From positions 1 through 12,621 of the forward strand of contig JAQTLJ010000021.1 in the NCBI GenBank assembly GCA_028714935.1: a DNA stretch of 12,621 nucleotides, given 5' to 3'. Position numbers and translations under genes: made by a program. Below, one piece after another: positions 6,592 through 12,621 of the stretch (positions are counted from its first letter, which is position 1; the number at the start of each line of letters is the position of its first letter). This stretch comes from Candidatus Margulisiibacteriota bacterium. GTDB lineage: Bacteria > Margulisbacteria > WOR-1 > O2-12-FULL-45-9. Under the pieces are notes generated by a model that searched no databases, was not told where the DNA came from, and saw only the letters and a program-made list of their open reading frames with translations.

Positions 6592-8001
6592 TTTCCGGCG
6601 TCTTGGTACACCGTCCGCCCCAATCTGGGCCAGCGCCGTCTTCTCATCCGCCAGATCGATATTCTTCATTGCGTTGACGCAATCCTCCCACGACTGGAAG
6701 CGTTCCCCGGCGGTCCTGGCGATCATCCGTTCAACGATCCTGGCCAAAGCCTCGGAGATCCCCGGTACCTGCAGGCGGATATCCGGCATTTCTCCGGTCA
6801 TCACTTTGGCGGCGTAAGCAAAGAAAGCGGTCTGGCGATCAAGCGACGCGTCTTCCTGATAAGGAAGCCGGCCGGTCAGCATTTCAAAAAGTATAATCCC
6901 CAGGGCATACTGATCGGTCCGCCAATCAACTTCTTCGCCGCGCAGCTGCTCCGGCGACATATATTGCGGCGTTCCCTTAACTTCTCCCAGCTGGGTCATA
7001 CGCGCTGATATTTCTTGCGGACCGGTTTCGATCTGTTTAGCCAGGCCGAAATCGCCGACCTTAACCGTATCGGTGCCTACTTTAGCCTCGTCCGGAACAA
7101 CAAAGACATTGTCCGGTTTCAGATCGCGATGGACAATGTCTTTGTAATTGACGTGCCAAAGCGTCTCTGCCAGGTCGATCGCAAGTTTCACCGCTACTTC
7201 TGCCGGTAATTTTGTATGTTCCAGCAGCAAAGCCGATAGGGTCGGATGCGGGACATATTCCATCAGGATATAAGAGATATTTGTTTCCGCGATAGTTTTG
7301 CCCACAGCTTCCTTATCCTCATAATCTTTAATGTTCGACCGCCGGAGCAATTCCAAATAGGTGTCTTTGGTCATTAACGGCAGGTCTAAAAAGTGGACGA
7401 CGTTGGGATGGTCCCTGAATTGCATCATGCTTTTAGCTTCCCGATAAAACTGTTGCAGAAGCGTGGCGTTGCCTAAAAGTTCCGGCCGCGGGACTTTAAA
7501 GACCCGCAGCTCGCCGGTGTTCTTGTTTTTGACCAGGAAAGCGATCGCCATCCCGCCGGCGCCCAGCGTCTGTTTCAGGATGTTATAACCGTCAAAAGGA
7601 ATTTCAATTATCTCTTCGTCTTTTACGCCCATCCCCCGGAGTTTCTCCACATACGAATCGTTGCGTCTCTGCAAGTCGTACAAATTTTGCTGCGTATCGT
7701 GAAGCGACTGGGCCAGCGCTTTTCCTTCGCGGTCAGCTTTGGCCAGTTTGAAGCTTTTGGAGAGGCCGCGCGAAGCTAGCGTACTGCCGCCTGGTCCCAG
7801 CAGCAGATAAAAGACCAAACCGGTCATAGTCGCCGCGCCGGCGCTGCCAAAAAACGCGCCGAGCGTCACGACGGTCGTCAAGACCGGCATGATATATTTC
7901 ATCGCTTGCCCGATCTTGCGCCAGGTCGGTTTATCCGCCGTCCGCGCTTCCAGGGTGCGGATCGGGTGTCTTAATAATGAATATTGCGCCGCCTGAACCA
8001 T
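6589..8001 (-). CDS. Hanks-type Ser/Thr protein kinase with an N-terminal membrane hairpin
   Basis: The 470-aa kinase has all catalytic elements: glycine loop LGAGGMA (146-152), ATP-anchoring K169 in VFKV, helix-C E188 in YREAK, HRDLKPDN (291-298) with catalytic D293, DFG (317-319), an activation segment ending GTPQYMSPEQ (343-352), D363 in TDQYALG, and R434 in ERF. It should therefore be active. Two hydrophobic segments (about 35-52 and 56-70), then a charged helical stretch (80-130), precede the kinase domain. This is the reverse of the PknB layout, where the kinase comes first and a sensor lies outside. No extracellular sensor is visible. About 30 extra residues (211-240) lie between HPNVVHFLDL and the hinge strand YILMEYV. 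The ATG overlaps the upstream stop as TAATG, so translation is coupled to the beta-rich gene. Its substrate is unknown; the Thr-rich neighbour is only a candidate. Confidence 0.93.
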   Translation of the reverse strand: MVQAAQYSLLRHPIRTLEARTADKPTWRKIGQAMKYIMPVLTTVVTLGAFFGSAGAATMTGLVFYLLLGPGGSTLASRGLSKSFKLAKADREGKALAQSLHDTQQNLYDLQRRNDSYVEKLRGMGVKDEEIIEIPFDGYNILKQTLGAGGMAIAFLVKNKNTGELRVFKVPRPELLGNATLLQQFYREAKSMMQFRDHPNVVHFLDLPLMTKDTYLELLRRSNIKDYEDKEAVGKTIAETNISYILMEYVPHPTLSALLLEHTKLPAEVAVKLAIDLAETLWHVNYKDIVHRDLKPDNVFVVPDEAKVGTDTVKVGDFGLAKQIETGPQEISARMTQLGEVKGTPQYMSPEQLRGEEVDWRTDQYALGIILFEMLTGRLPYQEDASLDRQTAFFAYAAKVMTGEMPDIRLQVPGISEALARIVERMIARTAGERFQSWEDCVNAMKNIDLADEKTALAQIGADGVPRRRK

Positions 8002-9347
8002 TAATATTGTCCCGCCCTTATCGGCTGGGGAGTTAAAATGTCCCCGGCTAATCCAATGACCAGACCACCGCCGATGTTAGCGCCGCCGGAGACCGAATCC
8101 CAGCCGCCAAACGCCCGAATGCCTGTTACCAAGCTTAAATGCCAGAACGACACCGGGCGCCAATCAAATTCCGCCATGCCCTCTATCTGATGCCCTGCTC
8201 TGTCCTGGTAAAGCATGTTATAGAACACCTGGGCTTGATAGCCGACGTTCGGCCCTTCCCAGAAATGCGACGAACGGACGCCGGCGCCCACGCCAAAAGC
8301 TGACCCGGCGATCACATCAATAAACGGGTAAAGCAGGCCGTCAAACAGTTCTACGCCGAAACCGGCGTGGCCCAGATGTTCGGCGCTGCCGGCGCCGACA
8401 TTATTTTCCCACAGGTACCCGGCCTGGATCCGGTAGACGTCGTAGGCAACGGAAAAGACCGCGGTATCCCGGCTGACGCGGGAGACAAATGAACCGAACT
8501 CTTCAATGTTAAGCGCGCCGGCGTAATCGAGCTGAAGGGAAAGCCTATCAGAAACGTTGTAGGCGAGCGCGGCCCGCAATAGAAGCCCGGGACCGCTGGT
8601 TAAAGGCGAATGCTCATCGCCGGTGGCCAGATAGCTGTATGAGGGAATAGTAATCGCTCCCAGATCGACCGGATGTCCCGCCGGCTGCACCGGCGGTTGA
8701 ACAGGCGGCTGGACCGGTGGATTGATGATCGGCGGGGTCACCACTGTCTGCACGCCGGCTTCACAGCGGTCGTGGATCAGACTATTAACACCCTGCAGAT
8801 TGATCTGGTCCTGCGCCAGGTGAAGCGCAGACGCCATTTCCGTTATCAAAGCATTGACTGCTGCCAGGGTCTTACCGACCCCAACCGCCGATTGCTGCGC
8901 CTCTAGGGCGATCAGGCGGGAAAAAGCCTGGGCGGAAAGATCGATCCCTTCCAGCCGGCTTACCGCGGCGCGCAGGAGCGTTATGCGGCTCAGCGCCCGC
9001 TGGCGGTCAGCCGACGGCATCCCGGTGCACTGGTCATCCTGGCAGACCCCCTCCAGGGCATTGAGATATTTTTCCAGGGCGGTTTCGCCGACGGCGGACG
9101 ATAGCGCCTGCGAGACCCGCAGCGCGCCGTTGGTAGAAAACCGCTCGATCGCGGACAGATTAGTATCCAGTTCAGCCAAGATGTCCCTAATTTCAATCAA
9201 ACCGGCCAGGTCGTTCAACGAGCTGATCTCGTCCTGCCCGGCCTGGTTAATTCCTTCCGGATGGTTGATCTCCACCGAGCCGCGCGCCCGGCAAACAGCG
9301 GCAAGATCAAATTGGCCGCTGCTATCCACTCCCATTATCGTAGTCAT
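8001..9347 (-). CDS. Unknown protein: helical N-terminal domain, (PPVQ)3 linker, beta-rich barrel-like C-terminus
   Basis: I do not recognise a family. The 448 residues fall into three parts. Residues about 40-200 are helical and contain four cysteines (C19 before the helices, C102, C107, C195). A proline-rich linker, 204-226, carries three PPVQ units. Residues about 228-436 are strongly beta, with alternating strands such as LLLRAALAYNVSDRLSLQLD and AEFDWRPVSFWHLSLVTGIR plus Gly/aromatic-rich turns, resembling an 8- to 10-strand outer-membrane barrel. The chain ends in Tyr. However, the N-terminus (MTTIMGVDSSGQFDLAAVCR) has no signal peptide, and the frame cannot extend upstream because a TAA lies four codons before the ATG. 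Export by the normal Sec route is therefore doubtful. A GGAGGAG Shine-Dalgarno site supports the start. The gene lies 12 nt after the TQP gene and overlaps the kinase gene by 1 nt. Confidence 0.82.
   Translation of the reverse strand: MTTIMGVDSSGQFDLAAVCRARGSVEINHPEGINQAGQDEISSLNDLAGLIEIRDILAELDTNLSAIERFSTNGALRVSQALSSAVGETALEKYLNALEGVCQDDQCTGMPSADRQRALSRITLLRAAVSRLEGIDLSAQAFSRLIALEAQQSAVGVGKTLAAVNALITEMASALHLAQDQINLQGVNSLIHDRCEAGVQTVVTPPIINPPVQPPVQPPVQPAGHPVDLGAITIPSYSYLATGDEHSPLTSGPGLLLRAALAYNVSDRLSLQLDYAGALNIEEFGSFVSRVSRDTAVFSVAYDVYRIQAGYLWENNVGAGSAEHLGHAGFGVELFDGLLYPFIDVIAGSAFGVGAGVRSSHFWEGPNVGYQAQVFYNMLYQDRAGHQIEGMAEFDWRPVSFWHLSLVTGIRAFGGWDSVSGGANIGGGLVIGLAGDILTPQPIRAGQY
8685..8720 (-). 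repeat. Three 12-bp repeats encoding PPVQ
   Basis: Three consecutive PPVQ units (residues 210-221) form the core of a proline-rich linker between the helical and beta-rich parts of the protein. The codons differ between units (GTC/GTT/GTG and CAG/CAA), so the repeat is kept at protein rather than DNA level. Confidence 0.85.
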
Positions 9348-9350
9348 AAT

Positions 9351-9357
9351 CTCCTCC
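9351..9357 (-). promoter_or_regulatory. Shine-Dalgarno site of the beta-rich gene
   Basis: GGAGGAG on the minus strand, 3 nt before the ATG at 9347 (its GGAGG core is 5 nt away), fills most of the 12-nt gap after the upstream TAA. It shows that this gene is translated from its own start within an operon. Confidence 0.85.
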
Positions 9358-9359
9358 CC

Positions 9360-10208
9360 TTATAAATGGCTTAAATATTCATCCAGCGCGGCCTGAGCCT
9401 GGCGCCGGGTAGCGTTCAATTCTTGCAAGGCGGTCCGCATCGCTTCCAAATCGTCGCCATCTTTTGCCTGTTGAGCAGTATTCCGCTTCTGGACAAGACG
9501 GCTGGCCCAGTTACGCATCGCTTGATTGCCGGTGCTGTTGAGCTGGCTGATCAAGCCGTTCGCCCGTTCTATCGCCGCGGTCAAAGATTGCCTCAATTGC
9601 GCCAATTCCGGTGAAACCGTATCAGTTGGAGCCGTTACATCGGGCGAACTCGTCTGCGCATCAGGCGTTGGTTGAACCGGTGGCGTAGTTACGTCCGGTT
9701 GCGATGTATCGGCGTCAGGTTGAACCGGTTGGGTCGGCTGGGTCGGTTGCGTCGGCTGTGTTGGTTGAGTCGGCTGAGTTGGCGCGACCGGCGCCGGGCA
9801 GATATTGGCCGGCATCGGGACAAAGATCTCGGTGTAAGAACTAAAATTTGAGCCGGTCCGGGTATCTGCTTCTCTGGGTGTCTCCAGGTTATAAGAAATT
9901 ACATTGGAATCATTCTGCAAATGCTGTTCATTGGTTTGGATGATCGCGGCGCGCGTCGTCTGGACCTGCTGGTCGGTCGGCGCGGCAATACCGCAATAAC
10001 TTCTCAGCACTTGGTCGGCGGCCGCGTTCCAGTCATTGCGCGCTTCTCCGGTCAGCTGGAAATGCACCCCGGATTGAGCGGTTGTATCTGACCCGCTTCT
10101 CGGCGTACAACCGGAAAGCGTGACCGGCTCTTCCGGCTCGTCATCTCCGCCGAACAGCCAATCCCAGATGGAAAACAAACCTATACCGCTAATTCCCGCA
10201 ACAGACAT
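9360..10208 (-). CDS. Unknown protein with a short hydrophobic N-terminus, (TQP)6 linker and helical C-terminus
   Basis: I do not recognise a family. The 282 residues begin with a hydrophobic, Trp-containing segment (MSVAGISGIGLFSIWDWLFG, 1-20), then an acidic stretch DDEPEEP (22-28). The segment could be a membrane anchor or inserted helix, but it has no positive charge before it. LSGC at 31-34 looks like a lipobox but is separated from the hydrophobic part by six acidic or proline residues, so I do not call a lipoprotein. Residues 35-140 are mixed. Residues 144-164 are TQP six times plus VQP, and 165-200 are a Pro/Thr/Asp linker with an imperfect repeat (TSQPDVTTP, TSSPDVTAP). Residues 199-282 are helical and Gln/Ala-rich, likely a coiled coil. 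The start is backed by an AAGGAG site. The next gene follows 12 nt on in the same frame. Confidence 0.8.
   Translation of the reverse strand: MSVAGISGIGLFSIWDWLFGGDDEPEEPVTLSGCTPRSGSDTTAQSGVHFQLTGEARNDWNAAADQVLRSYCGIAAPTDQQVQTTRAAIIQTNEQHLQNDSNVISYNLETPREADTRTGSNFSSYTEIFVPMPANICPAPVAPTQPTQPTQPTQPTQPTQPVQPDADTSQPDVTTPPVQPTPDAQTSSPDVTAPTDTVSPELAQLRQSLTAAIERANGLISQLNSTGNQAMRNWASRLVQKRNTAQQAKDGDDLEAMRTALQELNATRRQAQAALDEYLSHL
9717..9779 (-). repeat. Tandem 9-bp repeats encoding (TQP)6-VQP, with an 18-bp higher-order unit
   Basis: Seven 9-bp units encode TQP six times and then VQP. Within the six TQP units the glutamine codon alternates CAG, CAA, CAG, CAA, CAG, CAA, so the true DNA period is 18 bp (ACN CAG CCG ACN CAA CCR, three copies). 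The threonine codon differs between copies (ACT, ACA/ACG, ACC). Confidence 0.9.
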
Positions 10209-10213
10209 AATTT

Positions 10214-10219
10214 CTCCTT
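10214..10219 (-). promoter_or_regulatory. Shine-Dalgarno site of the TQP gene, merged with a TATAAG string
   Basis: AAGGAG on the minus strand lies 5 nt before the ATG at 10208. It is fused to TATAAG (10222 to 10217), so the site could also be read as a -10-like element 8 nt before the start. The Shine-Dalgarno reading is preferred. Confidence 0.75.
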
Positions 10220-10273
10220 ATATTTGCGAGCCGTACATTTATCGGTCGGAGCCGCTAAAAATTTCACTCTTTT

Positions 10274-10933
10274 TTAAAATGGTATTTGAATATTGAAAGG
10301 GAGCGGCACATCCAGCAGGATGCGGCTGATCACGTAATAGGTCTCCGGTTGCGAGAAACGGGACAAGCGAGCCAGGCGCTTGAGGTAAGGCCGCATGAGA
10401 CCTTGAACTTCGGCGGCGCTCAGCGTCGCCCCGGCGCTGCGGTACATCAAAACAAAATTCTTGGGGCGATTGCCGGCAGCGGCCAGGCACCAGTCGTACA
10501 TAAAGCCGATGAGCGCGTCACGTTTGGCCAGCTGGATGTTTTCCGCCTGACTGCTATCCGCGACCGGCAGCCCATCCGCGTTAACATCAAACAGTCTCCC
10601 GTCAGCAATCCCGGCAATAAACAGGCTCCCGACTTCTTTAACGATTCGAAAACCACGCTCTGCGACCGGATCAGGATATCTCTCCAGGACCCTGGCATAC
10701 AACCTGTGCCAGTCATACGCCTCGTACGAAGCTTGGCGGGTCGCTTCCAAATCAGACCGCACCGTGTATAAATGTTCATACTTATTTTGAGCGGCCAGGC
10801 TCATCGTGATGATCCTTTGCGACTCGATGACCGTTGGCGCTTTGGCCGCATCATAAACCAGCTGGTTGAGATTAGTCTGCCTCATTAATTCTTCGGCGCG
10901 GCGGAAAGCGGATAAAACATTGCCTACTCGCAT
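10274..10933 (-). CDS. Unknown soluble helical protein, 219 aa
   Basis: I do not recognise a family. The product is predicted to be mostly helical, with no signal peptide and no convincing membrane segment (about 102-110 is mildly hydrophobic but short). It has many Arg/Tyr/Leu residues, one cysteine (C149), and ends in a hydrophobic FNIQIPF. A DVNADG string (116-121) resembles the start of a calcium-binding loop, but the acidic residue expected at position 12 is absent. The ATG at 10933 has no Shine-Dalgarno sequence; GATATAAA ends 6 nt before it. The gene follows the 517-aa gene after 51 nt, on the same strand, and precedes the TQP gene by 65 nt. It is probably intracellular and may act with the 517-aa protein, but nothing visible proves that. 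Confidence 0.75.
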   Translation of the reverse strand: MRVGNVLSAFRRAEELMRQTNLNQLVYDAAKAPTVIESQRIITMSLAAQNKYEHLYTVRSDLEATRQASYEAYDWHRLYARVLERYPDPVAERGFRIVKEVGSLFIAGIADGRLFDVNADGLPVADSSQAENIQLAKRDALIGFMYDWCLAAAGNRPKNFVLMYRSAGATLSAAEVQGLMRPYLKRLARLSRFSQPETYYVISRILLDVPLPFNIQIPF

Positions 10934-10939
10934 GGTAGT

Positions 10940-10947
10940 TTTATATC
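10940..10947 (-). promoter_or_regulatory. Possible -10 element for the 219-aa gene (leaderless spacing)
   Basis: On the minus strand GATATAAA occupies 10947 to 10940, 6 nt before the ATG at 10933. TATAAA matches 5 of 6 -10 bases, and counting seven bases on places +1 exactly on the A of ATG. There is no TG extension and no good -35, so this is weaker than the other two sites. Confidence 0.42.
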
Positions 10948-10984
10948 GGGCAGGTTTGCGGAAGATTTCAGTGAACTTTGGTGA

Positions 10985-12538
10985 TTACGCGTAGAGGTAT
11001 CTTAAAAAGATGAGGCCGGTTTCAAAATATGACTGCAACTGTCTCAGGTCGGGCATCTCCTGGTTCTTTTCCCAGGCGTTGATCATCAATTGTACTTTCC
11101 CGAATGTCCGGGCAAATATTTCCGGCCGGTCATGGACCTGCTGGCCGGGCGGCAGGTTAAGCTCCCGGGAAATAGCGGCATAATATTCCTGGGCCATGGT
11201 TTCTACCCTCGCCTGTTCCAGGACGCTAACTCTGGCCACAACTGCCTGGATGGAATTTATGATCTCCTCGGGCAGGTTCGTGAAAGCGATCGCCTTAATC
11301 GCCTTTTTCCAATCTTCATTGACCCTGCCCGCAAAGGAGAGCAGGCTCCTTCTGGGGCCGGTGTCCAGCATTGAAAGGCTGCGCGGCTGGACCGGCCTTG
11401 GCGTCTCGATCTCTACTGGTCTGCCGGCCAACAGCTCTGCTGCCCGCAGGACAGTGTAGAGCGGCATAAAACTGTCCGCCACTCTGTCTCCGACATCTTT
11501 GCCCATCGCCTGATAATCGAGGGCGCCATTCGTTAACGTCAGGGCTTGCGTGCAGAACTGGCGCAGATCGTTGTTCTCATTCTCGATCTTAAAATATAAC
11601 TGGAGGAACATGTCCGGGTTATTCTCGTTCTCCAGTACTCCGGGAAGCGGAAAACTGCTACTGCCAATAAAGCGCCGGATGTAGACGACCGCCCATCTTT
11701 TCAGCGTATCGGCTTGCTGTTTGTCCTCCGGCCGGACCTGATCGAGCTCCATTATCCTCCCCTTCAAAACCGCGGGCGGGTCGGCTAGGATCTCGTCAAG
11801 ATTTTTAGCGATTTGAGCGGCGGCAGAGACCTCGGCGTTCCTGAAATGATGGGCGGTAATATCATTAAAAAGCAGCTGCTGGACGCGCGGGCAATAATTG
11901 GCCGCCTGTTCTGCTCTTAACCCCGCGATCGTCCTGAAGATCGGGCGAATGTCATTCTCTGTTACTGCAACTGCCGGCGTATATAAATCGGACATAATAT
12001 TGATTGCCGACAATAAGATGCACCCTTTTCGGAAAGCTTCAACATACATCGCCTGCCATGAATCATTATTTATGGTCTCTTTCCCCTCTACGTCCGTGGC
12101 CAAACCGATCGTCGCGGTCAATAATTGGTCGATATCTACCTGTCCGGTGGTCTTTCGGGACATAAAGCTCTTAAGCGCGGTGTCCCGTTCCGGCGACAGC
12201 TCTCCCAGACTGAACTGTTTACTCATCCGAATATGGAGGCCTTGGACCATCTCATAAGCCCTGTTCAACACAACTTCGTTCCCCATCTCCATAACTTCGC
12301 TGACGATATCGAGGAATTCAGGGTGCCAGGCGACTATTTTATCAACATCTCTTGCCCACCAATTATTAGCAGTAGTCATTGCATCCGCTTCTATATAGGC
12401 GATAAACAAACGTGATTTTAACCAAGTGCTAAGCGTGGCCGCGGCCCGGCCCCGTCTTGATGTCGGGCTTTCCAGAATAAGCCTATCCAAGGGGCTCGCG
12501 GGCCTCATCCTTTCTATTCTATCTGCTGAAAAAGACAT
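10985..12538 (-). CDS. Unknown large soluble all-helical protein, 517 aa
   Basis: I do not recognise a family. The chain is almost entirely helix-like, with no signal peptide or membrane segment. It seems to have a larger N-terminal part (about 30-375), a Pro/Arg-rich linker (about 376-400) and a C-terminal helical part (about 400-517) rich in Glu, Gln and aromatic residues. Features such as NNWWARDVDKIV (58-69), VVYIRRF (284-290) and LIFLRYLYA at the end may help in searching. The ATG at 12538 has an AAGGA site 7 nt upstream. The frame stays open to the right edge of the window with a GTG at 12607, but that extension is AT-rich, uses rare ATA codons and holds the ribosome binding site, so it is taken as untranslated. 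It is the first gene of the minus-strand cluster inside this window. Confidence 0.82.
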   Translation of the reverse strand: MSFSADRIERMRPASPLDRLILESPTSRRGRAAATLSTWLKSRLFIAYIEADAMTTANNWWARDVDKIVAWHPEFLDIVSEVMEMGNEVVLNRAYEMVQGLHIRMSKQFSLGELSPERDTALKSFMSRKTTGQVDIDQLLTATIGLATDVEGKETINNDSWQAMYVEAFRKGCILLSAINIMSDLYTPAVAVTENDIRPIFRTIAGLRAEQAANYCPRVQQLLFNDITAHHFRNAEVSAAAQIAKNLDEILADPPAVLKGRIMELDQVRPEDKQQADTLKRWAVVYIRRFIGSSSFPLPGVLENENNPDMFLQLYFKIENENNDLRQFCTQALTLTNGALDYQAMGKDVGDRVADSFMPLYTVLRAAELLAGRPVEIETPRPVQPRSLSMLDTGPRRSLLSFAGRVNEDWKKAIKAIAFTNLPEEIINSIQAVVARVSVLEQARVETMAQEYYAAISRELNLPPGQQVHDRPEIFARTFGKVQLMINAWEKNQEMPDLRQLQSYFETGLIFLRYLYA

Positions 12539-12621
12539 ATTAATATCCTTATATCTTATTATCGGGTAATAACCTAGATTTCTTGCGTCAGCATGGGGAT
12601 TTTTCACTGCCAGTACTCGAG
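12539..12621 (-). other. AT-rich leader upstream of the 517-aa gene, running off the window
   Basis: The 83 nt before the start are clearly more AT-rich than the flanking genes for the first 60 or so bases. They contain -10-like strings (GATAAT, TATAAG) but no convincing -35 at normal spacing. No complete gene is visible. The reading frame of the 517-aa gene continues through it without a stop. Confidence 0.5.
12546..12550 (-). promoter_or_regulatory. Shine-Dalgarno site of the 517-aa gene
   Basis: AAGGA on the minus strand, 7 nt before the ATG at 12538. It is fused to GATATAAG (12555 to 12548), the same string found before three other genes here. Confidence 0.7.

Noticed and set aside
7267..7274. 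GATATAAG on the plus strand inside the kinase gene
   Set aside because: No start codon with an open frame follows at a suitable distance. It serves as the background occurrence of the motif.
10107..10118. LSGC lipobox in the TQP protein (residues 31-34)
   Set aside because: An acidic, proline-rich stretch separates it from the hydrophobic segment and there is no positively charged n-region, so it does not form a normal lipoprotein signal.
10209..10273. Terminator or attachment site in the gap before the TQP gene
   Set aside because: There is an A-run after the stop and two copies of a 6-bp GAGCCG direct repeat, but no stem with a following T-run and no repeat long enough to matter.
1..12621. 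parS sites, CRISPR arrays, tRNA or rRNA genes, insertion sequences
   Set aside because: No parS-like TGTTTCACGTGAAACA, regularly spaced repeats, tRNA-like cloverleaf or transposase was seen on either strand by eye.

Overview
The window looks like chromosome from an uncultivated diderm (Gram-negative-type) bacterium of moderate GC. The outer-membrane evidence is direct: a TamB-family protein sits next to an Omp85 barrel protein with POTRA domains. The lineage cannot be fixed from the sequence alone. A candidate phylum such as the Margulisbacteria/Saganbacteria group would fit, but that is only a guess.

The left half (1-6382, + strand) is a conserved housekeeping block. It runs from the 3' part of tamB (open at the left edge) through a three-POTRA Omp85 gene (bamA/tamA-like) to rsmG, parA (soj) and parB (spo0J). 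The first two genes build the cell envelope, rsmG modifies 16S rRNA, and parAB segregates the chromosome. The rsmG-parA-parB order commonly lies near the replication origin in bacteria, but no dnaA, DnaA boxes or parS consensus were seen here. Genes are packed tightly: rsmG overlaps the Omp85 gene by 17 nt and parB overlaps parA by 17 nt.

The right half (6366-12621, - strand) converges on parB and is accessory in character. Read in its own direction it encodes a 517-aa all-helical unknown, a 219-aa helical unknown, a 282-aa protein with a (TQP)6 linker, a 448-aa protein with a helical front, a (PPVQ)3 linker and a beta-rich C-terminus, a Hanks-type Ser/Thr kinase anchored by an N-terminal membrane hairpin, and a 69-aa charged helical protein. 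The TQP, beta-rich and kinase genes are tightly coupled (12-nt gap, then a TAATG overlap) and are probably one operon. I recognise only the kinase; the rest have no family I can name.

The most interesting signal is regulatory. The string GATATAA was found by eye five times in the window, and four of these lie 7-10 nt before a start codon: parA, the 69-aa gene, the 219-aa gene and the 517-aa gene. Three of those four genes have no Shine-Dalgarno sequence, while most other genes have a clear one. The spacing is what a -10 promoter element would have if the mRNA began at or within a few bases of the start codon (leaderless transcripts). In two unrelated places (rsmG/parA and kinase/69-aa gene) the element is a perfect extended -10, TGATATAAT, whose TGA is also the stop codon of the upstream gene.
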